Shown here piece after piece: positions 16,496-29,764 of a DNA stretch of 64,000 nt. The notes beneath the pieces were generated by a model. The model saw nothing but the letters and a program-made list of their open reading frames with translations, ran no database searches and was not told where the DNA came from. Position 1 is the first letter of the stretch. The number at the start of each line of letters is the position of its first letter. Source of the DNA: CAKZLS01 sp963786305 (lineage in GTDB: Bacteria; Pseudomonadota; Alphaproteobacteria; Rhodospirillales; Defluviicoccaceae); NCBI GenBank assembly GCA_963786305.1, contig CAWAYL010000002.1, forward strand, positions 11,675-75,674, written 5' to 3'. A program made the translations under genes and the position numbers.

Positions 16496-17231
16496 CTTCG
16501 GCAGGTGCGCGGTGTCGGCGCGGCCACGGCCACGGCGTCCCTCGGGATGCCGCGCCAGGATCATCGAGAAGTAAGGAGCGCCGTCCTCGGTCACGTCATC
16601 GAGCGGGACGACCCGCTGGTCGCGCATGGTGGCGCGCTCCACGTAGCGCGCGTCCCGGTTGAGATCGAGGCGGCGCAGCACGCGGCGCACCTTCGCCAGA
16701 TGGCGGCCCACCTTCATGATCGCCGCCGTGTCGGTGGCGGCCAGCCTGGTCTCGAGTTCGGCTTCCGGCAGGGTGGCGGGAAGGATGGTCAGGACCTCGT
16801 CGCGCGAAACCAGCGGCGTCCCCGCCACCGCCGCCACGGCGCCGAGCGACGAAACGCCCGGGGACGACCTCGGTGCGGTAGCGGCCGGCGATGCGCTCGA
16901 ACAGGTACATGAACGAGCCATAGAGAAACGGATCGCCTTCGCACAACACCGCCACGTCGCGGCCGTCGTCCAGATGGGTGGCGATGAGCCGGCTGTAACG
17001 GTCGTAAACATCGCCCGCCGGGAAGCTCTCGGCGACCATCGGCGTGCTGATGACGATCTCGGTCCGGCCCTGCGGAATATGCGGATCGGCGATGGCGCGC
17101 ACCAGGCTCGTGCCGCCTTCCGGCGCCGGATAGGCGATGACCGGCGCGGTTTGCAGTATATGGCGAGCCTTGACGGTCACCAGGTCGGGATCGCCGGGGC
17201 CAATGCCCAGTCCAAAGAGCGTGCCGGTCAT
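16496..17231 (-). CDS. cobI: Precorrin-2 C20-methyltransferase CobI (frameshift; apparently fused to CbiG)
   Basis: From ATG 17231: LFGLGIGPGDPDLVTVKARH (SAM loop), IAYPAPEGGTSLVRAIAD, VAVLCEGDPFLYGSFMYLFER, VVPG; a shift near 16870 joins VSSLGAVAAVAGTPLVSRDE. The C-terminus has IMKVGRHLAKVRRVLRRLDL, ATMRDQRVVPLDDV and PYFSMILARHPEGR. It uses SAM to methylate C20 of precorrin-2. The ATG overlaps the cobL stop (ATGA at 17228-17231). After FSMILARHPEG the frame runs without a stop through about 15 linker residues into CbiG. Confidence 0.9.
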
Positions 17232-18460
17232 CGTTTCATCCCCGCGTATTGTGTCACCTCGATCAACGGCTTGAAGGCATTCAGCCCGCCCACCGGTTCG
17301 GCCCGGGAGATGGCGATCCGGGTCAGTTCGCCGCCGTGAACGCCATGGAACTGGATCAAGCGCGCTTCTCCCTCCAGGGTCACGGCATTGGCCACCAGCC
17401 GCCCGCCGGGAACCAATGCCCGCCAACACGCCTCGATGAGCCCCGGGTTGGAAACCCCGCCGCCGAGAAACACCGTGTCGGGCGCGTGGTGCATCGTCTT
17501 GAAACATCCGGGGGCGTCGGCCTCGACGATCTCGAGGTGGGGCGTTCCCAGCGCCAGGGCGTTGCGGGCGATGGTTGCGCACCGCCCGGCGTTGTGCTCC
17601 ACGGCGATGGCCCGGGCCGAACCGCTCCCGGCCGTCCTCTGGGCGGGAGCGGCGCGCAGCCACTCGATGGCGATGGAACCGCTGCCGGCGCCCACGTCCC
17701 ACATCACCTCGCCCGGCAACGGCGCCAGCGCCGCGATGGTGACCGCGCGGACCTCCCGCTTGGTCAGTTGGCCGTCGCTCTCGAACACCCGGTCGGGCAG
17801 ACCCGGCACGCGCGGCAGGATCCTGGCGTTCGGTCCCGCGCGGCACTCGATGGCGAGGGTGTTGAGATCGGCGCAGCGGGGATGGTTCCAGGCCTCGGCC
17901 GTTCCCTCGACGCGTCTTTCCTTGGGGCCGCCCAGGTGTTCGAGCACCGTCACGGTGCTGGGCCCGAACCCGCGCTCGGTCAACAGCGCCGCCACCTGGG
18001 CGGGCGTATCGCCATCGCGGCTCAGCACCAAAAGCCGCATGTCCGGCGCGATCACCAGGTTGAGAAGCTCCAGCGGCCGGCCATGGACGGTCGCGGTTTC
18101 GACATCGGGCAGCGACCACACCATCCGCGCGGCGGCGAGGCTGAAGGCGCCGGGCGCCGGCACGACAACCATCTCGGCCGGATCGAACCGCCGGGCGAGG
18201 TTGGTGCCGCCGCCGAAGCACATGGGATCGCCGGTCGCCAGCACCACCACCCGGCGCCCCCGCCACGCGCCGATGGCGTCCATGGCCTTGGGCAATCCAT
18301 CGGCCCAGGTGAGGCGGGTCGCCGACGTCTCCGGCACCATCGCCTGATGCCGCTCGCCGCCCACCAGCAGTTCGGCGCCCTCCACCAGCGCGCGGGCGGC
18401 CGGGCCGAGGCCGGTCAGACCGTCGTCGCCGACGCCGATGACGGTGAGCCAGGGCTTCAT
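17228..18460 (-). CDS. cobL: Bifunctional precorrin-6Y C5,15-methyltransferase/decarboxylase
   Basis: About 410 residues from ATG 18460. The N-terminal CbiE-type methyltransferase begins MKPWLTVIGVGDDGLTGLGP and contains VVVLATGDPMCFGGGTNLAR and VLSRDGDTPAQVAALLTERG. The C-terminal CbiT-type domain has GQLTKREVRAVTIAALAPL and the SAM motif WDVGAGSGSIAIEWLRA, plus FLGGGVSNPGLIEACW. It methylates C5 and C15 and decarboxylates the acetate side chain. The frame is open upstream into cobH, but this is best explained by one extra G in GGGG near 18472-18475. Removing it gives cobH a stop overlapping this ATG. Confidence 0.95.
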   Translation of the reverse strand: MKPWLTVIGVGDDGLTGLGPAARALVEGAELLVGGERHQAMVPETSATRLTWADGLPKAMDAIGAWRGRRVVVLATGDPMCFGGGTNLARRFDPAEMVVVPAPGAFSLAAARMVWSLPDVETATVHGRPLELLNLVIAPDMRLLVLSRDGDTPAQVAALLTERGFGPSTVTVLEHLGGPKERRVEGTAEAWNHPRCADLNTLAIECRAGPNARILPRVPGLPDRVFESDGQLTKREVRAVTIAALAPLPGEVMWDVGAGSGSIAIEWLRAAPAQRTAGSGSARAIAVEHNAGRCATIARNALALGTPHLEIVEADAPGCFKTMHHAPDTVFLGGGVSNPGLIEACWRALVPGGRLVANAVTLEGEARLIQFHGVHGGELTRIAISRAEPVGGLNAFKPLIEVTQYAGMKR

Positions 18461-19125
18461 TCGAGCCTTCCCCGAGAGGGCATTCACCGCGGCGGCCGCG
18501 AACGCGCTCCCGCCCCGGCGGCCCCGCACGGTGACATAGGGAACCCCGCCGGCGTGGCCGATCAGCGCCTCTTTCGATTCCCTCGCGCCGACGAAACCCA
18601 CCGGAAACGCGAGGATCACGGCCGGCGGTTCCGCGCCTTCGTCCAGCAGTTCGAGCAACCGGAACAGCGCGGTCGGCGCGTTGCCGATGGCCACCACGGC
18701 GCCCTTCAGGTGCGGGTCGCCACAAATCCACGGCGGCCGCCGAGCGGGTCGTACCCCGTGATTCCGCCAGCGGCCGAACGTCCGCGTCGTTCAGCGTGCA
18801 GATAACCTGGTTGTCGGACGGCAGCCGGTCGCGGATGATGCCGTCGGCGACCATTCGCGCATCCACCAGGATCGGCGCGCCCGCTTGCAGAGCGGCCCGC
18901 GCCACGGCTGGCGGCACCCGGTGTGAACGCCAGATCGGCGACAATGTCCGGCATGCCGCAGGCATGGATCAATCGCACCGCCAAGGGCTCGACATCGGCG
19001 GGAAGATCCTCGAGCCGGGCTTCCGAGCGGATGGTCTCGAACGATCTGCGGTAGATCTCCTGGGGCGTTCGGATGTAGCTGTAGCGGGATTTGGCGGCAA
19101 CAGACGACCCAGCGTCCTTGGCCAT
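18457..19125 (-). CDS. cobH: Precorrin-8X methylmutase CobH (frameshifted)
   Basis: CobH migrates the C11 methyl to C12 to make hydrogenobyrinic acid. The N-terminal part reads SYIRTPQEIYRRSFETIRSE and VRLIHACGMPDIVADLAFT, then VARAALQAGAPILVDARMVA with VICTLNDADVRPLAESRGTT, then VAIGNAPTALFRLLELLDEG with FPVGFVGARESKEALI and VTVRGRRGGSAFAAAAVNAL. Indels lie near 18925, 18715 and at the GGGG near 18475. A possible start is ATG 19125 (MAKDAGSSVAAKSRYSYIRT). That codon is in frame with, and not separated by a stop from, the preceding DUF429 region. Confidence 0.9.
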
Positions 19126-20028
19126 CGTTTGAACGCCGAGAATCCAGCCCTCTTCGGTCTCGACGACGTGCCGATCCATGGCGTTCAATCCATCGGGTCC
19201 GGCGAACAAGGGAGCCAACGCATCCGCGCCGTCGAGCTGGGCGAAATGATCGGCGAGCGCCCGCACCTGCACCGCGTCCTTGATGTCTCCGGACGGGACC
19301 CTGGGCGCAATCATCGACGGGTAGACTTCGGCGAACACCAGCCGCCGCCCGATGGTGTTCCGCTTTTCCAAAGGGCCGAGCCCCGTCTCGAACGGCCATA
19401 TGCGGGTCGCGTCGGCCAGCCACGGATGGTGACGAAGCGAAAACACGCAGGGGATGCCCGTCAGCGTCTGGCTTCCGACACTGCCCTGATAATGCAGCTT
19501 CCATACCGGCTGCGGGCCAGGGATGCCTCGTTCCGTCATCCGGAGTTCGGTCAGGCCGCCGCCGTTGAAGCCGTGCGGCTTGGTTTTGCCGAGGTTCGGT
19601 CGCGCCTCGCCGTCCGGGCAGCCCCAGAACGGAAAGGCACCGCCGGAGATCCTCTCGTTCAGCGCGGCCGCCACCTCGAATCGATTGTTGGCGTTGTCGT
19701 CACTGTCGCGGATTCGCCCTGCAATTTCCTTCCACACGCTCAGCCAGTTGGGCGCGTTGGGCCGCAGCCGCGCGGCAAACCCAGCGGGAAAACCCAAGGA
19801 AAAATCGAACCCGACAATCGCGTGGCAATCACGGGCGATGAGATCGCTGAGCAGATCCGCCAGTTCGGCCGTGGCCTGGCGGCGCGTCGGCGGGTTGGCC
19901 AGCTGGAGCGGCATGAGCTGCCCGTCCCGCCGTTCCAGGCAGCAATACCAGACACTGTCCGCACCGGTCTTCGGAGCGCTATTGGCGCTCCAATCCACCA
20001 CGATGTACGCGTCGAACACGGGAGCCAT
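19126..20028 (-). CDS. DUF429-family protein, continuous with CobH
   Basis: Starts at ATG 20028 (MAPVFDAYIVVDWSANSAP). The first Asp-Trp segment, HAIVGFDFSLGFPAGFAARL, and VFAEVYPSMIAPRVPSGDIK are typical of DUF429, an RNase H-like fold of unknown role. It also has FPFWGCPDGEARPNLGK and the closing segment TEEGWILGV. The reading frame continues directly into CobH. None of the three forward frames contains a stop from this segment to the CobH core (about 19165-19010), so one indel could not restore a normal stop there. Either the two are truly fused or a stop codon was substituted. Being next to cobH and cbiX, a role in B12 synthesis is plausible but unproven. Confidence 0.75.
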
Positions 20029-20051
20029 GACCAAACGTTCGCCCGCGCGTC

Positions 20052-21073
20052 CTATCCCTTGTCCATCGCCGCGTCGGCATGATGGTGACGTGGTCATGAC
20101 CGTGGTCATGATGGTCGCCGTGACCGTGACCGTGGTCATGATGGTCGCCGTGACCGTGGCCATGATCATGGCCGTGGGCATGATGGTGGTCGCCGTCGGT
20201 GCCGATGCCGCGCACGTGATGATGATGGCCCACCTGCGGCGTGCCCGGCGCGTCTTCGTAACCGATGATCTGTTCGCGATACTTGCAGAGCTGGCAGTTC
20301 ATCAGGTTGCGGCCGTGGAGCACCTCGTCGACCCGCTCGATAAAAGTATCAATCACCATGGGATGGTCGTTCAGATAATCGGCCTTGAGGATTTCCACGT
20401 CGGGGTTCAACGCCTGGGCCTTGTCGGCGCCGTCGTAGATCCGCCGCACCAGGATACCGGTAAACAGGAAATACGGGAAAACGATGATCCGCTTGTAGCC
20501 GAGCTTGGCGGCGTGGGCGAGGCCCGGATCCACCAGCGGATGCGTGACGCCGCTGTAGCACACCTCGGTCCATCCGAACCCCATGCCCTCCCACAGCATG
20601 CGCGCCACCTTGGAAACATTGGAGTTGGCGTCGGAATCGTTGGTTCCGCGCCCCACCACCATCAGAAGCGTATCCTTGCGGTCCACGGCCGTCGGCGCCG
20701 ACGTCTCGGCGGCTTCGATGCGATCGGCGGCGGCTTTCAGCAAACGGGCGTCGATGGCGAGTTCGCGACCGAACAGAACCTCGATATCGGGATTCTCGGC
20801 GGCAAAGCCGTTGACCTCGGAGGGCAGGTCGTTCTTGACGTGTCCGGCGGCGAACAGCATTCCCGGAAGACAGATGATCTTCTTCGCGCCGCGCGCCTTC
20901 AGCGCTTCGAGACCGTCGCGGATGACCGGTTTCGCGAACTCGAGGAAGCCGCTGTCCACATCGTAATCGGGGAGGCGTTCGCGAAAGTGGCGGGCGAGTC
21001 CGTTGAATTCCTCGACGGCCGCGACGGAGCGGCTGCCGTGGCCGCAGATCATCACGGCGTTCTTTTCGTTCAT
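20052..21073 (-). CDS. cbiX: Sirohydrochlorin/precorrin cobaltochelatase CbiX with His-rich tail
   Basis: From ATG 21073 the N-terminal chelatase half reads AVMICGHGSRSVAAVEEFNG (metal-binding His in GHGSR), EFAKPVIRDGLEALKARGAK and PGMLFAAGHVKNDLPSEVN (second His). The C-terminal half has LLMVVGRGTNDSDANSN and IIVFPYFLFTGILVRRI. After NCQLCKYREQIIGYEDAPGT the tail is extremely His/Asp/Gly-rich (residues about 290-335). An indel near 20090 puts the end in a frame giving HHADAAMDKG and TAG at 20052-20054. CbiX inserts cobalt early into the macrocycle; His tails in such enzymes probably bind or store metal ions. Confidence 0.9.
20085..20200. repeat. Imperfect tandem repeat encoding the CbiX His-rich tail
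   Basis: Repeated short units such as GGTCATGATGGTCGCCGTGA (three partial copies) and CCGTGACCGTGG make up the DNA under the His/Asp/Gly tail of CbiX. Repeats of this kind change length easily by slippage, which would vary the number of His residues. The frameshift that garbles the CbiX terminus lies at the edge of this tract. Confidence 0.75.
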
Positions 21074-21300
21074 TGTGCCTGGTCCTTGCCTTCGAGCGTC
21101 GTTGATCGCGGCGGCCAATACCGCCACAGGCCTGCCCCGGTTGGTCATGGCCTCCGGCCGGAGACACGGCCGAGCGGATCATAGGGGCTCGCCGCGGTTC
21201 TGTCATCCCCAGTGGCCGGCGAACATCGCCGGCCCACTCACCGGCATACATCATCGACAACATCGTTGACGCCGAGACGCCGTCCCACGACACTGCGGGC

Positions 21301-22293
21301 ATGTTCATCTTCGGCCTCGACGGATCCGAGGGGACCATCGACCCCCTCCTCATCCTTTTGCTGGCGCTCGCCCTGGAGGCCTGCGTCGGCGAGGCCTCGT
21401 TTCTGTTTCAATCGAAACTGCATCCCGTGCGCATCGTTGGCGGCCTGATCGGTGGCCTGGACCGCGGGCTCAACCGCGAGCGGCGAGCGGCCGCGACCCG
21501 GATGGTGTTCGGCGCGGCGGCGGTCGCGCTGGTGGTGGGACTTGCCGTGGCGGTCGGCTGGGCGGTGATGTGGTTGACCGCGCGGTTCGTGCTCGGCTGG
21601 ATCGTCGAGTTGTTCCTCGTGGTGACGCTCCTGACGCAGCGCGGTCTTTACGATCATGTCCACGCCGTCGCGGTGGCGTTGAAGAACGAGGGCGTCGATG
21701 GCGGCCGCCGCGCCGTCGCCCATATCGTCGGGCGCGACGTCAAGCAACTCGACGGCCATGGCGTGGCGCGCGCGGCCATCGAATCGTGCGCCGAGAATTT
21801 CAGCGACGCGGTGGTCGCGCCGGTATTCTGGTATGTGCTGTTCGGACTTCCCGGATTGCTCGCCTACAAGAGCATCAATACCCTGGACAGCATGATCGGC
21901 TACCGGACACCGCGCCACCAGGCTTTCGGCATGGCGGCCGCGCGGCTCGATGACGTCCTCAATTTCGTCCCGGCCCGGCTGGCGGGCGTATTCCTGGTCA
22001 TCGCCGCCAAGCTGTTGCCGATCAGCGATGGATCCGACGCGTGGCGGGTCCTGCGGCGGGATGCCGGCAAGCACCGTTCGCCCAATGCCGGCTGGCCCGA
22101 GGCCGCCATGGCCGGTGCGCTGGGTCTGGCCTTGGCCGGTCCCCGGCGCAACGCCGATACCAAGCTCGACGATCCATGGATCGGCGGCGGCCGCACGCGG
22201 GCCACGGAGCGGGACATCGACCGGGCGCTCTCCGTCTATGTGGCGGCATGCCTGATCAATGCGCTGGTCGTCGCTTTCCTGGCGGCTTTGTAA
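21301..22293 (+). CDS. cobD: Adenosylcobinamide-phosphate synthase
   Basis: Intact, 330 residues, polytopic membrane enzyme (CbiB in the other nomenclature) that attaches the aminopropanol (phosphate) arm to adenosylcobyric acid. Diagnostic segments: LEACVGEASFLFQSKLHPV near the N-terminus, GLYDHVHAVAVAL, VGRDVKQLDGHGVARAAIES with CAENFSDAVVAPVFWYVLFG, and LAYKSINTLDSMIGYRTPRH. A second hydrophobic helix cluster ends the protein. It is divergent from cbiX, with about 227 bp between the starts that must hold both promoters. Confidence 0.95.
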   Translation: MFIFGLDGSEGTIDPLLILLLALALEACVGEASFLFQSKLHPVRIVGGLIGGLDRGLNRERRAAATRMVFGAAAVALVVGLAVAVGWAVMWLTARFVLGWIVELFLVVTLLTQRGLYDHVHAVAVALKNEGVDGGRRAVAHIVGRDVKQLDGHGVARAAIESCAENFSDAVVAPVFWYVLFGLPGLLAYKSINTLDSMIGYRTPRHQAFGMAAARLDDVLNFVPARLAGVFLVIAAKLLPISDGSDAWRVLRRDAGKHRSPNAGWPEAAMAGALGLALAGPRRNADTKLDDPWIGGGRTRATERDIDRALSVYVAACLINALVVAFLAAL

Positions 22294-22320
22294 TCGGGTC
22301 AAACGTGAAGGGGCAGGCCG

Positions 22321-22974
22321 ATGAACGAATACACCTTGATCATCGCCAACAAGCGATACTCCTCATGGTCCATGCGGGGATGGCTGGCGATGAAGCTGAC
22401 CGGCGTCGCGTTCGACGAAGTGGTCATTCCGCTCGACGAAGACACGACGGCGGCGGCCATCGCCGCGCATTCGCCCTCGGGTCTGGTCCCGGCGCTGAAG
22501 CACGGACCCAGGATCGTCTGGGACTCGCTTTCGATCGTCGAGTATCTCGCCGAGTTGTTTCCGGGAGCCGCATTCTGGCCCGAGGATCCCGAGGCCCGCG
22601 CTTTCGCGCGCTCGGTCTCGGCGGAGATGCATTCCGGTTTCCGGGCGCTGCGAAGCGAAATGCCCATGAACATCGGCGCCGCGAAGCCCGGCCACACGTA
22701 TTCCGGGGATGCGGAGGCGGACGTCCAGAGGGTCATGCAAATCTGGCGCGATTGCCTGCACGGGTTCGGCGGCGGGCCGTTTCTGTTCGGACCCGTCGGC
22801 GCCGCCGATATCATGTTCGCCCCGGTGGTGACGCGGTTCGACACCTACGGGATCGAGATGGACGATATCTGCCGCACGTACGCCCACAATGTCATGACCT
22901 GGCCGCCGGTGGCGGACTGGTGCGCGGCGGCGAAAGCCGAGTCCTGGATCATCGCCAAGTACAACTCAGCCTAG
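22321..22974 (+). CDS. Glutathione S-transferase family protein
   Basis: 217 residues, intact. The N-terminal thioredoxin-like domain starts YTLIIANKRYSSWSMRGWLA, with the catalytic Ser/Tyr region RYSSWS and the glutathione-binding segment PSGLVPALKHGPRIVWDSLSIVEYLAELFP (SxSI motif in DSLSIVEYL). A helical C-terminal domain follows. Substrate unknown. It lies 27 nt after cobD and converges on cobQ with a 4-nt overlap of stops (22971-22974). Its presence in the B12 cluster may be incidental. Confidence 0.9.
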   Translation: MNEYTLIIANKRYSSWSMRGWLAMKLTGVAFDEVVIPLDEDTTAAAIAAHSPSGLVPALKHGPRIVWDSLSIVEYLAELFPGAAFWPEDPEARAFARSVSAEMHSGFRALRSEMPMNIGAAKPGHTYSGDAEADVQRVMQIWRDCLHGFGGGPFLFGPVGAADIMFAPVVTRFDTYGIEMDDICRTYAHNVMTWPPVADWCAAAKAESWIIAKYNSA

Positions 22975-24447
22975 TCAGGAAGCTCTTGCGCCGCGGCGAG
23001 GAGGCCGTCGAGGTCGAGGTGGGTTTCGAGGTGGTCGGCGAGTTCGTCCAGCACGCGCTCCACTTGCGCTTCATAGGCGAGGCCGCTGGCGTCGCGGGCG
23101 CGCAGGCGGTCGAGGAACGCGTGGCGGAACCCGTCCGAGGCGAACAGCCCGTGCAGGTAGCAGCCGGAGATCCGGCCATCGGCGGAGATCGCCCCATCCG
23201 TCGCGTCGCCCAGCTTCAGCATCGGCCGGTCGCGGTCGGCACCCGAGGTCCGCCCCACGTGCATTTCATAGCCCCGGACCGGGGCCCCGGTTGTCGTATC
23301 CGTGCCGGCGGCCTCGGTCAGCGTCTTGTCGCCGGTCAGCGTCGGTTTCGATATCGAGCAGGCCCAGGCCCTTGACCTCGCCGGGCGGTCCCTCGATGCC
23401 CGTGGGGTCGCGGACCGACGTCGCCGAGCATCTGATAGCCGCCGCACAATCCGACGACGACCCCGCCGCGCCGGACATGGGCGCTGATATCGATATCCCA
23501 GCCCTGGGCGCGGACGAACGCCAGGTCCGCGAGCGTCGCCTTGGATCCCGGCAGGACGATGAGATCGGCGTCGCCCGGCAGGGCTTCGCCGGGCCGGACG
23601 AAGGTGACGGCGACGTCGGGCTCGGCGATCAGCGGATCGAGATCGTCGAAATTGGCGATCCGGGAGAACACCGGCACGGCGACGCGGATGTGCGGATCGC
23701 GGCTGGTCTGTCTCTGGCCTTGCAGCGCCACCGCGTCCTCGGCGGGCAGCAGGCTTGCCGCCGCGAACCACGGCGCGACGCCGAAACCGGCGAGGCCCGT
23801 CCGCTCGGCGATGACTGGCAGGCCGCCGTCGAACAGGCGGACGTCGCCGCGGAACTTGTTGATGATGTAACCCTTGAGATGCCGGCGGTCGCTCTCGTCG
23901 CAGCAGGACCCAGGTGCCGACAATGCTGGCGATGACGCCGCCGCGATCGATATCGCCGACCAGAACCACCGGCACGCCGGCGGCGCGCGGCGAAGCCCAT
24001 GTTGGCGATGTCGCCGGCGCGCAGGTTAACTTCCGCCGGACTGCCCGCGCCCTCGACCAAGACCAGATCGGCGTCACCGGCGAGACGCCGGTAACTCTCC
24101 AGCACGCGTGACAGCAGGGTCGGCTTGAGGCCCTGGTAGTCCCGCGCGCCGGCGTTGCCGAGGATGTTTCCCTGGACCACCACCTGCGCGCCGACGTCCG
24201 TCTGCGGTTTCAGCAAAACGGGGTTCATGTCGGTGACGGGCAGCACGCCGCAGGCGCGCGCCTGCAGGGCCTGGGCCCGGCCGATTTCGCCGCCGTCCCT
24301 GGTGACGGCGGCATTGTTGGACATGTTTTGCGATTTGAAGGGCCGAACCGCCAAGCCGCGCCGGGTATAGGCCCGGCACAGCCCGGCGGTCAGCAGCGAC
24401 TTCCCGACGTCCGATCCTGTGCCCTGAAACATGATGGCAACGGTCAT
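22971..24447 (-). CDS. cobQ: Cobyric acid synthase CobQ (several frameshifts)
   Basis: ATP- and glutamine-dependent amidation of side chains b, d, e and g of adenosylcobyrinic acid a,c-diamide. The N-terminus is intact: MFQGTGSDVGKSLLTAGLCR (P-loop), RPFKSQNMSNNAAVT, DMNPVLLKPQTDVGAQVVVQ and LVLVEGAGSPAEVNLRAGDI. Downstream pieces in other frames give VVLVGDIDRGGV, KGYIINKFRGDVRLFDGGL and DLIVLPGSKATLADLAF, then the glutaminase Cys in VVVGLCGGYQMLGD and the His in ISGCYLHGLFASDGFR. Indels lie near 23990, 23905, 23415 and 23320. About 490 residues, family-typical. Confidence 0.92.
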
Positions 24448-24539
24448 CGACCATGGCCCAGTGCGTGCAGGATCGCAACCTCTTAATCACGACCGCTCGG
24501 GACGGATCGAGACCGAGTCCGTTCGGCCCGTCTCACGCT

Positions 24540-25253
24540 CTACGGGCTCGCCGACGAGAGCGCCGAACCGATGACAAGCGATTCCCGCAGCGGGTCCGCC
24601 TGTGCGTTCACGAACCGGTTGTCGATGGCGATGGCTTGCGGCGAGACATGCGGCTCGCCGTAATAGGCTTCGTTCAGATCGTTGCGCCGCGCAATCACCG
24701 CGCCTTCCAGCGAGAAACCGGCAAACAGTCCCTCGCCATGCGCGAAGCCGATAATGTCGGCTCCCATGTTCGTGGTGGTTCCACCCTGCATGCCCGCTCC
24801 CATCATGCCCAGGGTGAACTGGATGTCGCCGCCGAGCTTGCCCTGATTGCTGATGACGGCCTGCACGGCTTCCGGCGAGCGCAGCACGAGGATGACTTCG
24901 GAGGCCTGCGCGCCGATCTGCAGACCGAAGCTGCCGGACCCCATGGTGTAGAAAGCGGGATAACTCCATTCGCCCGCTTCGTTGCGCGACAAAAGGACGC
25001 CGTTGCCGCCCTCGGCGCCGACGATGAACGCACCCTTGAAGGCGTTCGGGAACACGACGATCCCATGGGCGTCCTTCAGGGCGTTGGCGAAAACCTGGCC
25101 GTGTTGCAGCTTGTTCGTCTTGAAATTCTCCACCGTCCAGTGCGCCTTGGAGACGATCAACTCGGCCTCGTTTCTCAAGGGCTTTCCGGAGGCGCACGCC
25201 GACAGCGCCAGGGCCGCGACGAGCACGAAAGCAAATCCGTAGGTTTTGGTCAT
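24540..25253 (-). CDS. SYLF-domain (Ysc84-like) lipoprotein
   Basis: 237 residues, intact. A lipoprotein signal with lipobox LALSACAS (Cys about residue 20) is followed by a SYLF domain: HGIVVFPNAFKGAFIVGAEG with GNGVLLSRNEAGEWSYPAFY, then FGLQIGAQASEVILVLRSPE, and AVIARRNDLNEAYYGEP. SYLF proteins bind lipid or phosphoinositide in eukaryotes; bacterial members are periplasmic lipoproteins of unclear role. It lies between cobO and cobQ on the same strand. Confidence 0.88.
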   Translation of the reverse strand: MTKTYGFAFVLVAALALSACASGKPLRNEAELIVSKAHWTVENFKTNKLQHGQVFANALKDAHGIVVFPNAFKGAFIVGAEGGNGVLLSRNEAGEWSYPAFYTMGSGSFGLQIGAQASEVILVLRSPEAVQAVISNQGKLGGDIQFTLGMMGAGMQGGTTTNMGADIIGFAHGEGLFAGFSLEGAVIARRNDLNEAYYGEPHVSPQAIAIDNRFVNAQADPLRESLVIGSALSSASP

Positions 25254-25303
25254 CGATCACATCTCCAATCTAAATCGTCGTGACGGCGGCTTGCGATCAC
25301 GGC

Positions 25304-25915
25304 TCAGAACTCCACGCCCGCCTGAGCCTTGACGCCCGAACGGAATGGATGCTTGACCTGGGTCATTTCGGTCACCAGGTCGGCGGCTTCGATCAAGTCG
25401 TCGCGGGCGTTGCGGCCGGTGACCACCACGTGCAGGTCGCGGGGCTTTCCGCGCAAGGTTCCGAGCACATCTTCCAACGGCAGATAGTCGTAGCGCAGCA
25501 CGATGTTCAACTCGTCGAGGATGACCATCCGGAAAGAGGGATCGGCCATCATTTCCTTGGCCCTTTCCCAGGCCCGGGCGGCGGCCATCACATCGCGCTC
25601 ACGGTCCTGGGTGTCCCAGGTAAATCCCTCGCCCATGGCGGTAAACACGCAAAGCTCGGGAAACTTGGCGAGCACGTCACGCTCGCCAGTGGCCCAAACG
25701 CCCTTGACGAACTGCACGATGCCGACCTTCATGCCCTGTCCGATACAACGCATGGCGAGACCCATGGCGGCCGTGGTCTTGCCTTTTCCTTTGCCGGTGT
25801 GGACGATAAGCAGGCCCTTCTCTTCCGTCTTGGTTGCGAGAATCTTATCGCGTGCCGCTTTCTTCTTCGCCATCTTTTCGGCATGGCGTGCGTTAACGTC
25901 TTGATCTGTCGTCAT
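25304..25915 (-). CDS. cobO: Cob(I)yrinic acid a,c-diamide adenosyltransferase
   Basis: About 203 residues from ATG 25915 (MTTDQDVNARHAEKMAKKKA); an in-frame ATG at 25921 is also possible. The BtuR/CobO P-loop LIVHTGKGKGKTTAAMGLAM, MKVGIVQFVKGVWATGERD, MVILDELNIVLRYDYL and HVVVTGRNARDDLIEAADLV are complete. It transfers the adenosyl group from ATP to the Co(I) corrinoid. It follows cobN by about 90 nt on the same strand and is intact. Confidence 0.95.
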   Translation of the reverse strand: MTTDQDVNARHAEKMAKKKAARDKILATKTEEKGLLIVHTGKGKGKTTAAMGLAMRCIGQGMKVGIVQFVKGVWATGERDVLAKFPELCVFTAMGEGFTWDTQDRERDVMAAARAWERAKEMMADPSFRMVILDELNIVLRYDYLPLEDVLGTLRGKPRDLHVVVTGRNARDDLIEAADLVTEMTQVKHPFRSGVKAQAGVEF

Positions 25916-26003
25916 TTCCATCTCCCAACATTCGCCGCTTTGCAAGAATTTGAGGCCATATATCGACAAGAAACGCCGAATCGGCAAGAATTCGACGGGT
26001 TCG

Positions 26004-29761
<3,758 letters not shown>

Positions 29762-29764
29762 GGG

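Noticed and set aside
18440..18490. CobH-CobL fusion in one open frame
   Set aside because: Removing one G from GGGG near 18472-18475 gives CobH the ending ALSGRLE with a TGA overlapping the CobL ATG, the normal arrangement; a homopolymer error is far simpler than a fusion.
20029..20181. Met/Thr/Val-rich N-terminus on the DUF429 protein
   Set aside because: It is the alternate-frame reading of the CbiX His-rich repeat; the family begins at ATG 20028.
20085..20200. CRISPR-like array
   Set aside because: The repeats are short, contiguous and coding (His/Asp/Gly codons) with no spacers.
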